Shown here: one piece after another, positions 26,053 to 34,512 of the stretch
Layout: each line of letters starts with the position of its first letter
How positions within the stretch are numbered: position 1 is the first letter of the stretch
Assembly (NCBI GenBank): GCA_045594245.1
Contig: JAZNYG010000064.1
Coordinates: 1 to 64,000, forward strand
Direction: 5' to 3'
Source: UBA1189 sp045594245
GTDB taxonomy: Bacteria; Bacteroidota; Bacteroidia; Bacteroidales; Bacteroidaceae
DNA length: 64,000 nt
Notes under the pieces: generated by a model
Seen by the model: the letters and a program-made list of their open reading frames with translations, nothing else
Told to the model about the DNA's origin: nothing
Database searches by the model: none
Program-made: the position numbers and the translations under genes

Positions 26053-27192
26053 ATGAGAAAAACAAAATTACTTCTATTCATTGCGCTGCTCCTCGGCACC
26101 GCAGGTGCAGCCAAGGCTGACGAGGTAACTGCGGACAAAGTAGTACTCAACGTCTACGACAATCAGGTATTGTCGCCGGGTGGTGACAAAATCTATGTGA
26201 GCGTCAGCTTAGAGAGTGCTTCGGATGTCACCTACACCGCCTATCAGATGTCGTTCGAACTGCCCGAAGGCCTCGAAGTGTGCATGACCGACGATGGCTA
26301 TGAGGTGTATATGTATGGCAATGGTGGCTTCTATCCTCGCACTGGCAGCGACCGCGCCGGTTGGACCTACCAGCACACACTGGGCGCCAATGTAGTGGCT
26401 GGCAACGTGCTCAACGTGACATGCAACTCCTCTACCAATGCTCTCTTTGCCAAGACCAGTGGCGACCTCTTTGACTTCTACGTGAAGGCCTCTCCCTACC
26501 TCAAGCCTGATGACGTGGAGATTAAGGTGAAGAACATCAAGTTTGTCACCGTGGACGAAACCAAGTACCTCCCCGAAGAGTTTGTGAGCACCGCTGTCAA
26601 GGCCAGCACCACCAGCACGCTATCGCTGAAGGTGTCGGAGACGAACAAGTTCGGAACTTGCATCCTTCCCTTCGACTATGAACTGCCTGCCGATGGCTCG
26701 CTCGAAGCCTACACCTGTGCCGAGGCCACGGCCGACGCCTTGGTACTGAGCAAGGCCGACAAGATAGCGGCCTATACTCCTTATATACTCTATAGCGAGG
26801 CTGGCTTCTCGGCTACCCTCTCGGGCACCGTAGATGCCACGCAGTACCCTGCCGATGGCATCGTGCAGAGCGGCTATCTCGTAGGCACCGTAGTGCAGAC
26901 TCAGCTCACCGAAGCCACCAGCTACGTGATGCAGAATCAGGGCTCGGGCGTGAAGTTCCACCAGGTAGACCCCACGAGCCCCTTCGTACTCGCTGCCGGC
27001 AAATGCTACGTAGAGCTTCCCGAGGGAACCAATGCTTTGGCACTCCGTATTGGAGGCACTACGGGAATTGATAACTCAGAACTCACAACTCAGAATTCAC
27101 AACTCATCTACAACATCTTGGGATTGCGTGTAGAGACAGTGCAGCCGGGACAAATCTACATTGTCAATGGCCGCAAAGTTGTGACTAAGTGA
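26053..27192 (+). CDS. secreted cohesin-like protein with conserved C-terminal tail
   Basis: This is a 379-residue exported protein (signal peptide about 1-22, ending AAKADE). Residues about 28-172 form a beta-rich domain resembling cohesin modules (DKIYVSVSLESASDV, YQMSFELPEGLEV, VAGNVLNVTCNS). A second beta domain (about 185-335) and a tail of the Bacteroidetes type (IYNILGLRVETV..IYIVNGRKVV) follow. The linker before the tail (NSELTTQNSQL) is encoded by a simple repeat. The start is the ATG at 26053; the TTG two codons earlier has no merit. Cohesins bind dockerins, and a dockerin protein is encoded at 31680, but the cohesin assignment is by pattern only and is uncertain. Confidence 0.55.
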   Translation: MRKTKLLLFIALLLGTAGAAKADEVTADKVVLNVYDNQVLSPGGDKIYVSVSLESASDVTYTAYQMSFELPEGLEVCMTDDGYEVYMYGNGGFYPRTGSDRAGWTYQHTLGANVVAGNVLNVTCNSSTNALFAKTSGDLFDFYVKASPYLKPDDVEIKVKNIKFVTVDETKYLPEEFVSTAVKASTTSTLSLKVSETNKFGTCILPFDYELPADGSLEAYTCAEATADALVLSKADKIAAYTPYILYSEAGFSATLSGTVDATQYPADGIVQSGYLVGTVVQTQLTEATSYVMQNQGSGVKFHQVDPTSPFVLAAGKCYVELPEGTNALALRIGGTTGIDNSELTTQNSQLIYNILGLRVETVQPGQIYIVNGRKVVTK

Positions 27193-27549
27193 GCGCAGAG
27201 CCATACTTGTATGGGCTATGCCGAACCGACGACCAAAATAAGAGCAAAAACAAAAAAATGTTTTTGCCTTGCAAGGAGGAGGAAGATAGAATCAACGTGA
27301 ACAACTAAAACGCAGTTAAAGTTGTGACTAAGTGTTACTCAAGTGAAAACTTTATTAAACCACGGATTACACGGATTTCTCAGATTAATAAATGTGTTTG
27401 CGCTTACACTCGGCCTGCCGTCCAACTCCCCCTCTGTTTATAGAGGAGGTGTCCAAAAGGACGGGGGAGTTCCAAGCAGAGCGCGGAGTACGGGGACGAG
27501 CAGACAATCCATCCCGCCAAGACGAAAAACTAATTAAATACATACAAAT
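27193..27549. repeat. gene-free gap: terminator, tail-gene relic and REP-like element
   Basis: The gap holds a hairpin AGCCATAC/GTATGGGCT near 27200-27218. A relic at 27318-27334 repeats the preceding gene's 3' end (AAAGTTGTGACTAAGTG). An ACCACGGATTACACGG motif lies at 27358-27373. A three-arm REP-like element follows: AACTCCCCC 27424-27432 pairing GGGGGAGTT 27463-27471, inner GTCC/GGAC 27451-27462, and tail to 27488. No gene is seen. Confidence 0.6.
27244..27267 (+). terminator. hairpin after cohesin-like gene
   Basis: The stem GCAAAAAC/GTTTTTGC lies about 50 bases after the stop. The stem itself supplies the U-run. Confidence 0.45.
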
Positions 27550-30500
27550 ATGAAACACATCAAACATCTTGCAGCCACCGTAGCCATGCTACTCTGCTGC
27601 ATCAACGCAAGTGCCTATGATTTCCAAGTGGATGGCATTTACTACAATATCATTAATAATTCCACTCACACTGTAGAGGTAACCTATGCAACAACAAGCT
27701 ACAATTCTTATACTGGCACTGTGGTAATACCAGAGATAGTAACTTATGCTGAAGTGGATTATGAAGTGCAGGGCATTGGGTATGAAGCTTTTCGTGCTTG
27801 CAGTGGAGTAACCTCTATAATCATCCCGGAAAGCGTTTCTCAGTTAGATTCTTATGCTTTTTACGGGTGTACTAGCCTTGTGACTATTGATATCCCTATT
27901 GGTGTTACGACGATAAGATATAACACCTTCTATAATTGTAGTAGTCTCACCTCCGTTACCCTTCCTAATGGGTTGACGAGTATTGGTAATAATGCTTTCT
28001 ATGGATGTAGTAGTCTTTCTTCCATCACTATTCCTGATGGAGTGGTGGATTTAGGGTTTAGTGCTTTTAGAGGTTGTATTAATTTGATTTCTATTAATAT
28101 CCCTAAAAGTATAAAGAGTATAGGAGAAAATGCTTTTTTGAGTTGTAATAGTCTTAATGATATTTATATTAGTTGTATTGATGCTTGGTGTGACATATAT
28201 TTCTCCAATAATGCCTCTAACCCTTTTGTTTGTGCTAAAAATTTATATGTAAATGGTGTACTAACAACAGAATTGGTGATTGCGAATACCATGAAAAGTA
28301 TAAAAGATTATGTTTTTTATGGTTGTGAAAACATTACATCCATAGCTATCCCTGAAACTGTGACGAGTGTTGGAAATGGGGCTTTCGAAGATTGCAGTAG
28401 CCTTACCTCCATTAACCTCCCCGAGAATGTTACAAGTATTGGAAGTTCGGCTTTCGAGAGATGTAGCAGCCTTGCCTCCATCACTGTCCCTAAAAATGTG
28501 GCAAGTATAGGAAAAAATGCATTCCGTGATTGCAGTAGCCTTACCTCTATTGCCCTCCCCGAAGGTGTGACGAGTATATATGACTATGATTTCTCTGGAT
28601 GTAGCAGCCTTGCATTCATCACTCTTCCAGATGGTTTGACTTCAATAGGCTTTCGCGCTTTCTATAATTGTACTAGTCTAACCTCCATCTCTATACCCGA
28701 GAGTGTTACGAGTATTGGAAGTTCGGCTTTCTACAATTGTAGCAACCTTATTTCAATATCTATTCCTGGAAGTGTGACATCCATAGGTGATAATGCATTC
28801 AATTATTGTACGTCATTAAGAGAATTGAGATTTGAGGATGGAAACGAGTTCTTGTCGATTGGAGGCGCTAGCCTTTCGGGAAGCGCTAAGGGACTTTTCA
28901 AAACGTCTCCCTTGGAAAATCTTTATTTAGGCCGTGATTTAAAGGTTTCTACTTATTCACCCTTTTATGAGAACGAGACGTTATCTTCTGTAACAATATC
29001 CGAAAATGTGACTTCTATATGTTATTTGGGATTTAATGGCTGTAGTAATCTCTCAACTCTCATAATACCCCAAAATGTCACTTCTATTGGAAGTAAGGCT
29101 TTTGAAGAATCTGCTAAGGAAATTATTATTCAATCAACGGTGCCTCCGACTTTGAAAACTTCAGCAGATTTGATGTCTGAATACACGGTAGTGATAGTCC
29201 CCACAGAATCCTATAACGATTATAGCACGGATATATATTGGAAGAATTGGTTGCCAAATATCACGATTGATGACTCTGCTGTACATGTAAAAAAACTTAC
29301 GCTTGAGGCTGGTGACAACAAGTCGGCTTTGCATGCAGCTATAGGGGATGACGATTTGAAGTTTGTGACCGACCTCACCATCAGTGGTACCATCAACAGT
29401 TACGACTTCATGATTTTGCGTAACAAAATGCCATTACTGCGTCATCTCAATCTAAAGAATGCTTCTATCGTGTATAATGCCTATGAGCACTACACGGGTT
29501 ACTGTACCTATGACAACAAACTCCCTGATTATGGTCTCTATAACTGCAATCTCTTTACACTTGTGCTCCCAAAGACTATAACAAACATCGGGAAATATGC
29601 TATAGGATCCAATAGTTATTTGTCTGAAGTGACTTTGTTTGAGGGTGTGACGAGCATTGAGAACTTTGCTTTCTCTAATTGCAACAGCCTCTTTACCATC
29701 ACCATCCCTGATGGTGCGACGAGCATTGGGTACGGTGCCTTCCAAGATTGCAAAAATCTTGCTTCCATCACTCTTCCCAATGGGGTAAGCATAATTGATG
29801 ATAGCAGTTTCAAAAATTGTTACAACCTAAATTCCATTATATTGCCCCCTACAATGGAGAAGATTGGTGAAAGTGCTTTTTGGGGGTGTAGTAAACTCTC
29901 AGAAATTCGTATCCCCAGCTCGGTGCGTACGGTAGGCGATAATGCTTTCCGCTATTGTAGCAGCCTCAACGATGTATATGTATACACCGTAGAGCCTATC
30001 AGCATCGGACAGGAGACCTTCACGAAGGATGGCAATAACTTTGTCGGCACCCTGCACGCCCCGAAGGTAAGCTATTGGGACTACTATTACGACACCCAGT
30101 GGAGCCAGTTTGCAAGCTTTGCTGAGTTTGACGAGCCTTACGAAAACTTCTATGTAGAGGGCGACAAGGTGCTCGATAGCGAGACGGGCGACATCCGTGG
30201 CGAGGTGGACAATGCTCCCGATGCCGAGATGGGTGAGAACTCAGGCATCATCGTGGAGGATGATGTGGAGCAAGACCTAGGCGATGTAGACATCGAGCAC
30301 GATGGCACCGATGGTGGTTCCATCATCGTCGATGGCAAGGGCTGCGTGAATGCTGACAACCTCAACTTCCGCATCAACGTGAAGGGTGGCCGCTGGTACT
30401 TCTTCTGCTTCCCCTTCGATGTGCGCAGCGAGGATATCAAGATGGAAGGCGGTGCTAGCTGGGTATTCCGCTACTATGACGGCGCCGAGCGTGCCAAGAA

Positions 30501-31485
30501 TGGCAAGGGTGGCTGGAAGAATGTGACATCCGACGGTGACGGCAACCACCTGAAGGCAGCTACGGGATATATCTTCCAGTGCTCGAAGGACGACGTGCTC
30601 ATCCTCACGGCCAAGAACCAGAAGATTAAGCACGAGAAGAAATACAATGAGCTGGTGGAGCACATCACCGGCAATGCACACGATGCCAGCTGGAACTTTG
30701 TGGGCAACCCCTACCTGAGCTACTATGAGGTGAGCAGCGAGGATTACTCGGCACCGCTCACCGTATGGGACGGCAGCAAGTATATCGCCATCCGCCCAGG
30801 CGACGACGACTATCAGCTGGCTCCGTTCGAGGCCTTCTTCGTACAGAAGCCCGAGGGCGTGGCTGAGGTGGGCTACACCCCTGAGCGCCAACACACCTAC
30901 CACAGCTCAAAGAAAGCAGCCGAGCAGGCCCGTGCCCGTCGCCGCGCAATGCCCATCAACCCCGACCGCCTGCTGGTGAACATCACCCTCAGTGATGGCA
31001 CCGCTACCGACCAGACACGCGTGGTATTCAACGACAAGGTGAGCATGGAGTATGAGATGGCATGCGATGCGGCCAAGTTCAGCACAGCCGGTGTGTCGCA
31101 GCTCTACACCATCGACAGCCGTGCCGTAAAGTATGCCATCAATGAGCGCCCCGTGGCTGAGGGTATCGTGACCGTAGGATTCACTGTTCCAGTACAAGGG
31201 AACTACACGCTGGCAGCTCCTCGCATGGATACTCCTATATATATAAAGGACAACTTCACGGGCACCATCCACGACTTCAGCAAGGGAAGCTACGAGTTTG
31301 CCTCTGAGGCTGGTACATTCGACGACCGCTTCACAGTAATCATGAAAGCTGGCAAAACAGGTATTGACAATGCAGAAATCGGAAATCAGAAATCAGAAAT
31401 CTACAACGTCAAAGGACAGCGCGTGAACGAGGCTACCGAGCAGGGTGTCTATATCAAGGAAAACCGTAAAGTTGTGATTAAGTGA
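27550..31485 (+). CDS. BspA-type leucine-rich-repeat surface protein
   Basis: This is a 1311-residue exported protein (signal peptide about 1-22). Residues about 70-540 and 650-840 are runs of 23-residue LRR_5 repeats (pattern SIxIPxxVTSIGxxAFxxCSSL). They are split by a linker (KKLTLEAGDNKSALHAAIGDDD) that in other proteins often starts a separate LRR array. From about 860 an acidic stretch (GDIRGEVDNAPDAEMGENSG) and beta-rich domains follow, with the tail IYNVKGQRVNEATEQGVYIK and ending NRKVVIK. BspA-like proteins bind host or bacterial surfaces. The LRR part is clearly more AT-rich than the C-terminal third, so the gene looks mosaic. Preceded by a REP-like element. Confidence 0.85.
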   Translation: MKHIKHLAATVAMLLCCINASAYDFQVDGIYYNIINNSTHTVEVTYATTSYNSYTGTVVIPEIVTYAEVDYEVQGIGYEAFRACSGVTSIIIPESVSQLDSYAFYGCTSLVTIDIPIGVTTIRYNTFYNCSSLTSVTLPNGLTSIGNNAFYGCSSLSSITIPDGVVDLGFSAFRGCINLISINIPKSIKSIGENAFLSCNSLNDIYISCIDAWCDIYFSNNASNPFVCAKNLYVNGVLTTELVIANTMKSIKDYVFYGCENITSIAIPETVTSVGNGAFEDCSSLTSINLPENVTSIGSSAFERCSSLASITVPKNVASIGKNAFRDCSSLTSIALPEGVTSIYDYDFSGCSSLAFITLPDGLTSIGFRAFYNCTSLTSISIPESVTSIGSSAFYNCSNLISISIPGSVTSIGDNAFNYCTSLRELRFEDGNEFLSIGGASLSGSAKGLFKTSPLENLYLGRDLKVSTYSPFYENETLSSVTISENVTSICYLGFNGCSNLSTLIIPQNVTSIGSKAFEESAKEIIIQSTVPPTLKTSADLMSEYTVVIVPTESYNDYSTDIYWKNWLPNITIDDSAVHVKKLTLEAGDNKSALHAAIGDDDLKFVTDLTISGTINSYDFMILRNKMPLLRHLNLKNASIVYNAYEHYTGYCTYDNKLPDYGLYNCNLFTLVLPKTITNIGKYAIGSNSYLSEVTLFEGVTSIENFAFSNCNSLFTITIPDGATSIGYGAFQDCKNLASITLPNGVSIIDDSSFKNCYNLNSIILPPTMEKIGESAFWGCSKLSEIRIPSSVRTVGDNAFRYCSSLNDVYVYTVEPISIGQETFTKDGNNFVGTLHAPKVSYWDYYYDTQWSQFASFAEFDEPYENFYVEGDKVLDSETGDIRGEVDNAPDAEMGENSGIIVEDDVEQDLGDVDIEHDGTDGGSIIVDGKGCVNADNLNFRINVKGGRWYFFCFPFDVRSEDIKMEGGASWVFRYYDGAERAKNGKGGWKNVTSDGDGNHLKAATGYIFQCSKDDVLILTAKNQKIKHEKKYNELVEHITGNAHDASWNFVGNPYLSYYEVSSEDYSAPLTVWDGSKYIAIRPGDDDYQLAPFEAFFVQKPEGVAEVGYTPERQHTYHSSKKAAEQARARRRAMPINPDRLLVNITLSDGTATDQTRVVFNDKVSMEYEMACDAAKFSTAGVSQLYTIDSRAVKYAINERPVAEGIVTVGFTVPVQGNYTLAAPRMDTPIYIKDNFTGTIHDFSKGSYEFASEAGTFDDRFTVIMKAGKTGIDNAEIGNQKSEIYNVKGQRVNEATEQGVYIKENRKVVIK

Positions 31486-31679
31486 TGATGTATAACCTAA
31501 ATGCCGACACTCTGCTAACTGTCCCTCTGTGTATAGAGGGACGAGCGGAGTGTAACGTAGCGGAGGGAGTTTCAAGCGGAGCGCGAAGGTGAACGTTTAA
31601 CTACGCACTTCGTGTGTAATGCCCCCGCCACTTTGAGGCACCCCCTCTATTAACAGAGGGGGAGTTAGTAAAATAAGTT
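31486..31679. repeat. REP-like elements between LRR and dockerin genes
   Basis: A three-arm element (AACTGTCCCTCT at 31517, closing GGGAGTT to 31571, tail TCAAGCGGAGCGCGAAG at 31572-31588) is followed by a hairpin CCCCCTCT/AGAGGGGG at about 31642-31663. It is the third copy of the family also seen before lysA and before the LRR gene. Confidence 0.6.
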
Positions 31680-32507
31680 ATGAAATATCTGAAATACCTA
31701 ACAACCCTGCTGCTTGCACTGGCAGCACAGTTGCAACTGGCAGCACAGGACTACGACCCCACGAACCCAGCAGAACCATACCTGTACAGCAAGCTGACGG
31801 TGACAGCTCAGCCCACAGATGCTGTCTCTTCGCTCAGTGGTGCAGGCTACTACAAGGAGGGAACAGTGGTGACACTGCGTAGCTCACGCAAGAGCTCAGT
31901 ATATACCTTCTCTCACTGGACGAAGGATGGCGAGTGGTACAGCGATGCGGCATCGCCCACCTATACGATGGGTGGCGATGCTGTGACCTTCACGGCGGTG
32001 TATGCCTACACTCCGAGCTTACCCGATGAGCCGTGGAACGATGACAACCGACTTTACCTCGTGGCAGAGCCTTTGGCTGCATGCACATTCAATATTGAGA
32101 GTGGAAACAGCTATACCTATGAACAGGCTGTAAAATTGAGTTTTACAGCTACTAAAGGTTACACCTTTTTAGGATGGTACGATGGTGGTAAACTGATGAG
32201 CGAGAACCTCAATTTTTCATTCAGTATGCCTGATAATGATTTGACATTGACGGCACGCTTTGAGTATGCCCCTGTCAATCCCAATGAACCAGGATGGACG
32301 GAAGATAATCAGCAAGATGATGTGCAGACAACTCCTACTGGTGATGCTGATAGTGATGGGGTAGTGGATGTCGCTGATGCTGTGCGTGTAATCAACCTCT
32401 GTCTGATAAGTGACTATGATGCAAAGTCTGATGTGGATGCCGATGGAGTGGTGGATGTAGCCGATGCTGTGCGTATAATCAATCTCTGTTTGAAATCAAA
32501 TAATTAA
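31680..32507 (+). CDS. secreted dockerin protein with InlB-type repeats
   Basis: This 275-residue exported protein has a signal peptide (about 1-22). It carries two repeats of the bacterial/InlB B-repeat kind (about 38-110, FSHWTKDGEW; and 125-196, FLGWYDGGK), short linkers of the PNEP/LPDEP type, and a C-terminal type I dockerin. The two dockerin calcium loops are DADSDGVVDVAD at 222-233 and DVDADGVVDVAD at 251-262, each followed by AVR(V/I)INLCL. The two halves are nearly identical in DNA too. Dockerins dock onto cohesins; the cohesin-like protein at 26053 is a candidate partner. The peptide gene at 32523 follows after 15 bases. Confidence 0.83.
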   Translation: MKYLKYLTTLLLALAAQLQLAAQDYDPTNPAEPYLYSKLTVTAQPTDAVSSLSGAGYYKEGTVVTLRSSRKSSVYTFSHWTKDGEWYSDAASPTYTMGGDAVTFTAVYAYTPSLPDEPWNDDNRLYLVAEPLAACTFNIESGNSYTYEQAVKLSFTATKGYTFLGWYDGGKLMSENLNFSFSMPDNDLTLTARFEYAPVNPNEPGWTEDNQQDDVQTTPTGDADSDGVVDVADAVRVINLCLISDYDAKSDVDADGVVDVADAVRIINLCLKSNN

Positions 32508-32522
32508 AATTGTAAGTATGAT

Positions 32523-32693
32523 ATGAAAGAATTGTATGAAAAGCCCACCATGGTACTGATTGAGATAGAACCTGTAGAGATGTTGGCTGTGTCGTCAGTT
32601 GGATATACTACAGAAAAAGCAAGCAATGAATTTGAGGCGCTGTCAAATAAACGTCGTGGAGGCTGGGGGAATCTTTGGGAGGACGATAAGTAA
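32523..32693 (+). CDS. 56-residue peptide with RRGGWGNLW end, unknown function
   Basis: A short ORF begins ATGAAAGAATTG and encodes MKELYEKPTMVLIEIEPVEM, then an acidic middle and the end NKRRGGWGNLWEDDK. Small Bacteroidetes peptides with this build (a YEKPTM-type start, a hydrophobic stretch and an aromatic end) occur beside secreted-protein genes; I know of no function. There is no signal peptide. It starts 15 bases after the dockerin gene stop and is followed by a terminator, so it is likely cotranscribed. It could be a precursor peptide, a regulator or a chaperone-like tag; none is shown. Confidence 0.6.
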   Translation: MKELYEKPTMVLIEIEPVEMLAVSSVGYTTEKASNEFEALSNKRRGGWGNLWEDDK

Positions 32694-32714
32694 TACTTTT
32701 TTATATTAGTGATT

Positions 32715-32743
32715 GCAGTCGATAGTCTTGTGCTATCGGCTGC
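32715..32743 (+). terminator. terminator after peptide gene
   Basis: The stem GCAGTCGATAG/CTATCGGCTGC has one G-U pair and is followed by TTTGTTG. Confidence 0.65.
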
Positions 32744-32864
32744 TTTGTTGTATAGGCAATCTTTCTCATACAAATATTTTGCCTATTAATTCGCTTTTCC
32801 GTAACTTTAATGTCTGCTTCGCATACACAGAAATTAGGCGGCGGCTCGGAAATGCTCAAATAAA

Positions 32865-32896
32865 TTTGGCATTTCTCTCGCCTTGCACTAATTTTG
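32865..32896 (+). promoter_or_regulatory. promoter of prfC
   Basis: TTTG at 32865-32868, exactly 20 bases, then TAATTTTG at 32889-32896: a full Bacteroidetes promoter. The bases before and between resemble the tsaC promoter at 56683-56714. Confidence 0.75.
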
Positions 32897-32918
32897 CATT
32901 CCGAATTAAAGTAAGGTT

Positions 32919-34484
32919 ATGAACGAAATAGAAAGAAGACGTACGTTTGCGATCATATCGCACCCTGATGCCGGTAAGACCACCCTCACCGAGAAGCTGC
33001 TGCTCTTCGGTGGACAGATACAGGTGGCTGGTGCCGTGAAATCGAACAAGATAAAGAAGACCGCTACATCGGACTGGATGGAGATAGAGAAACAGCGCGG
33101 TATATCGGTGACTACCTCGGTGATGGAGTTTGACTATAAGGACTACAAGGTGAACATCCTCGACACACCGGGTCACCAGGACTTTGCCGAAGACACCTTC
33201 CGCACACTCACGGCCGTAGACAGCGTGATCATCGTGGTTGACAGCGCCAAGGGTGTGGAGACACAGACCCGCAAGCTGATGGAGGTGTGCCGCATGCGCA
33301 ACACGCCCGTAATCATCTACGTCAACAAGATGGACCGCGAGGGACGCGATCCCTTCGAACTGCTCGACGAGCTGGAGGACGAACTGAAGATCAGTGTGCT
33401 CCCCCTGAGCTGGCCCATCGAGCAGGGTGCCCGCTTCAAGGGCGTATATAACCGCTACGAACAGAAGTTCGACTTCTACACACCCAGCAAGCAGACGGTG
33501 ACGGAGAAGAAGGAGATTGATATCAACAGCAGCGAGCTGGAAGAGAATATCGGTGAGGCGCAGGCCGAGAAGCTGCGTGCCGACCTCGAGCTCATCGAGG
33601 GCGTTTACCCCGAATTTGACGTGGAGGATTACCTCTCGGCCACCGTGGCTCCCGTGTTCTTCGGTTCGGCACTCAACAACTTCGGCGTGAAGGAGCTGCT
33701 CGACTGCTTCGTGGAGATAGCCCCCAGTCCGCGCCCCACACCTGCCGTAGAGCGCGAGGTGGTGCCTGCCGAGGACAAGTTCACGGGCTTCATCTTCAAG
33801 ATCACGGCCAACATCGACCCCAACCACCGCTCGTGCGTGGCCTTCTGCAAGGTGTGCTCGGGCAAGTTTGTGCGCAATGCCCCCTACCTGCATATCCGCT
33901 CGGGAAAGACGATGCGCTTCTCTTCGCCCACGCAGTTCATGGCGCAGCGCAAGAGCACCATCGACGTGGCCTACCCGGGCGATATCATCGGATTGCCCGA
34001 TACCGGCAACTTCAAGATTGGCGACACGCTCACCGAAGGCGAACTGCTCCACTTCAAGGGCTTGCCCTCGTTCTCGCCCGAGATGTTCAAGTACATCGAG
34101 AATGCCGACCCCATGAAGACCAAGCAGCTGGCCAAGGGTATAGACCAGCTGATGGGCGAGGGCGTGGCACAGCTCTTCGTGAACCAGTTCAACGGTCGCA
34201 AGATCATCGGCACCGTGGGTCAGCTGCAGTTCGAGGTTATCCAATACCGCTTAGAGAACGAGTACAACGCCAAGTGCCGCTGGGAGCCCGTGAGCCTGTA
34301 CAAGGCCTGCTGGATAGAGAGCGACGACGAGGCCGAGCTGGAGGCATTCAAGAAGCGCAAGTACCAGTTCATGGCCAAGGATATAGAGGGCCGCGACGTG
34401 TTCCTTGCTGATAGCGGTTACGTGTTGCAGATGGCGCAGATTGACTTCAAGAACATCCGCTTCCACTTCACCAGCGAATTCTGA
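32919..34484 (+). CDS. prfC: peptide chain release factor 3
   Basis: This 521-residue translational GTPase has a P-loop in SHPDAGKTT (14-22), G3 DTPGHQDF (82-89) and G4 NKMD (136-139), and RF3-specific features such as TSDWMEIEKQRGISVTTSVM. It removes RF1/RF2 from the ribosome after peptide release. Length and C-terminal domain (QLQFEVIQYRLENEYNA) are complete. It is monocistronic with its own strong promoter, and it converges on the methyltransferase gene that follows. Confidence 0.96.
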   Translation: MNEIERRRTFAIISHPDAGKTTLTEKLLLFGGQIQVAGAVKSNKIKKTATSDWMEIEKQRGISVTTSVMEFDYKDYKVNILDTPGHQDFAEDTFRTLTAVDSVIIVVDSAKGVETQTRKLMEVCRMRNTPVIIYVNKMDREGRDPFELLDELEDELKISVLPLSWPIEQGARFKGVYNRYEQKFDFYTPSKQTVTEKKEIDINSSELEENIGEAQAEKLRADLELIEGVYPEFDVEDYLSATVAPVFFGSALNNFGVKELLDCFVEIAPSPRPTPAVEREVVPAEDKFTGFIFKITANIDPNHRSCVAFCKVCSGKFVRNAPYLHIRSGKTMRFSSPTQFMAQRKSTIDVAYPGDIIGLPDTGNFKIGDTLTEGELLHFKGLPSFSPEMFKYIENADPMKTKQLAKGIDQLMGEGVAQLFVNQFNGRKIIGTVGQLQFEVIQYRLENEYNAKCRWEPVSLYKACWIESDDEAELEAFKKRKYQFMAKDIEGRDVFLADSGYVLQMAQIDFKNIRFHFTSEF

Positions 34485-34512
34485 TATTTTGAATCTCTTA
34501 GTAAAGAGGCGC

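Noticed and set aside
32856..34244. 462-residue minus-strand frame opposite prfC
   Set aside because: Antisense shadow; prfC motifs are decisive.
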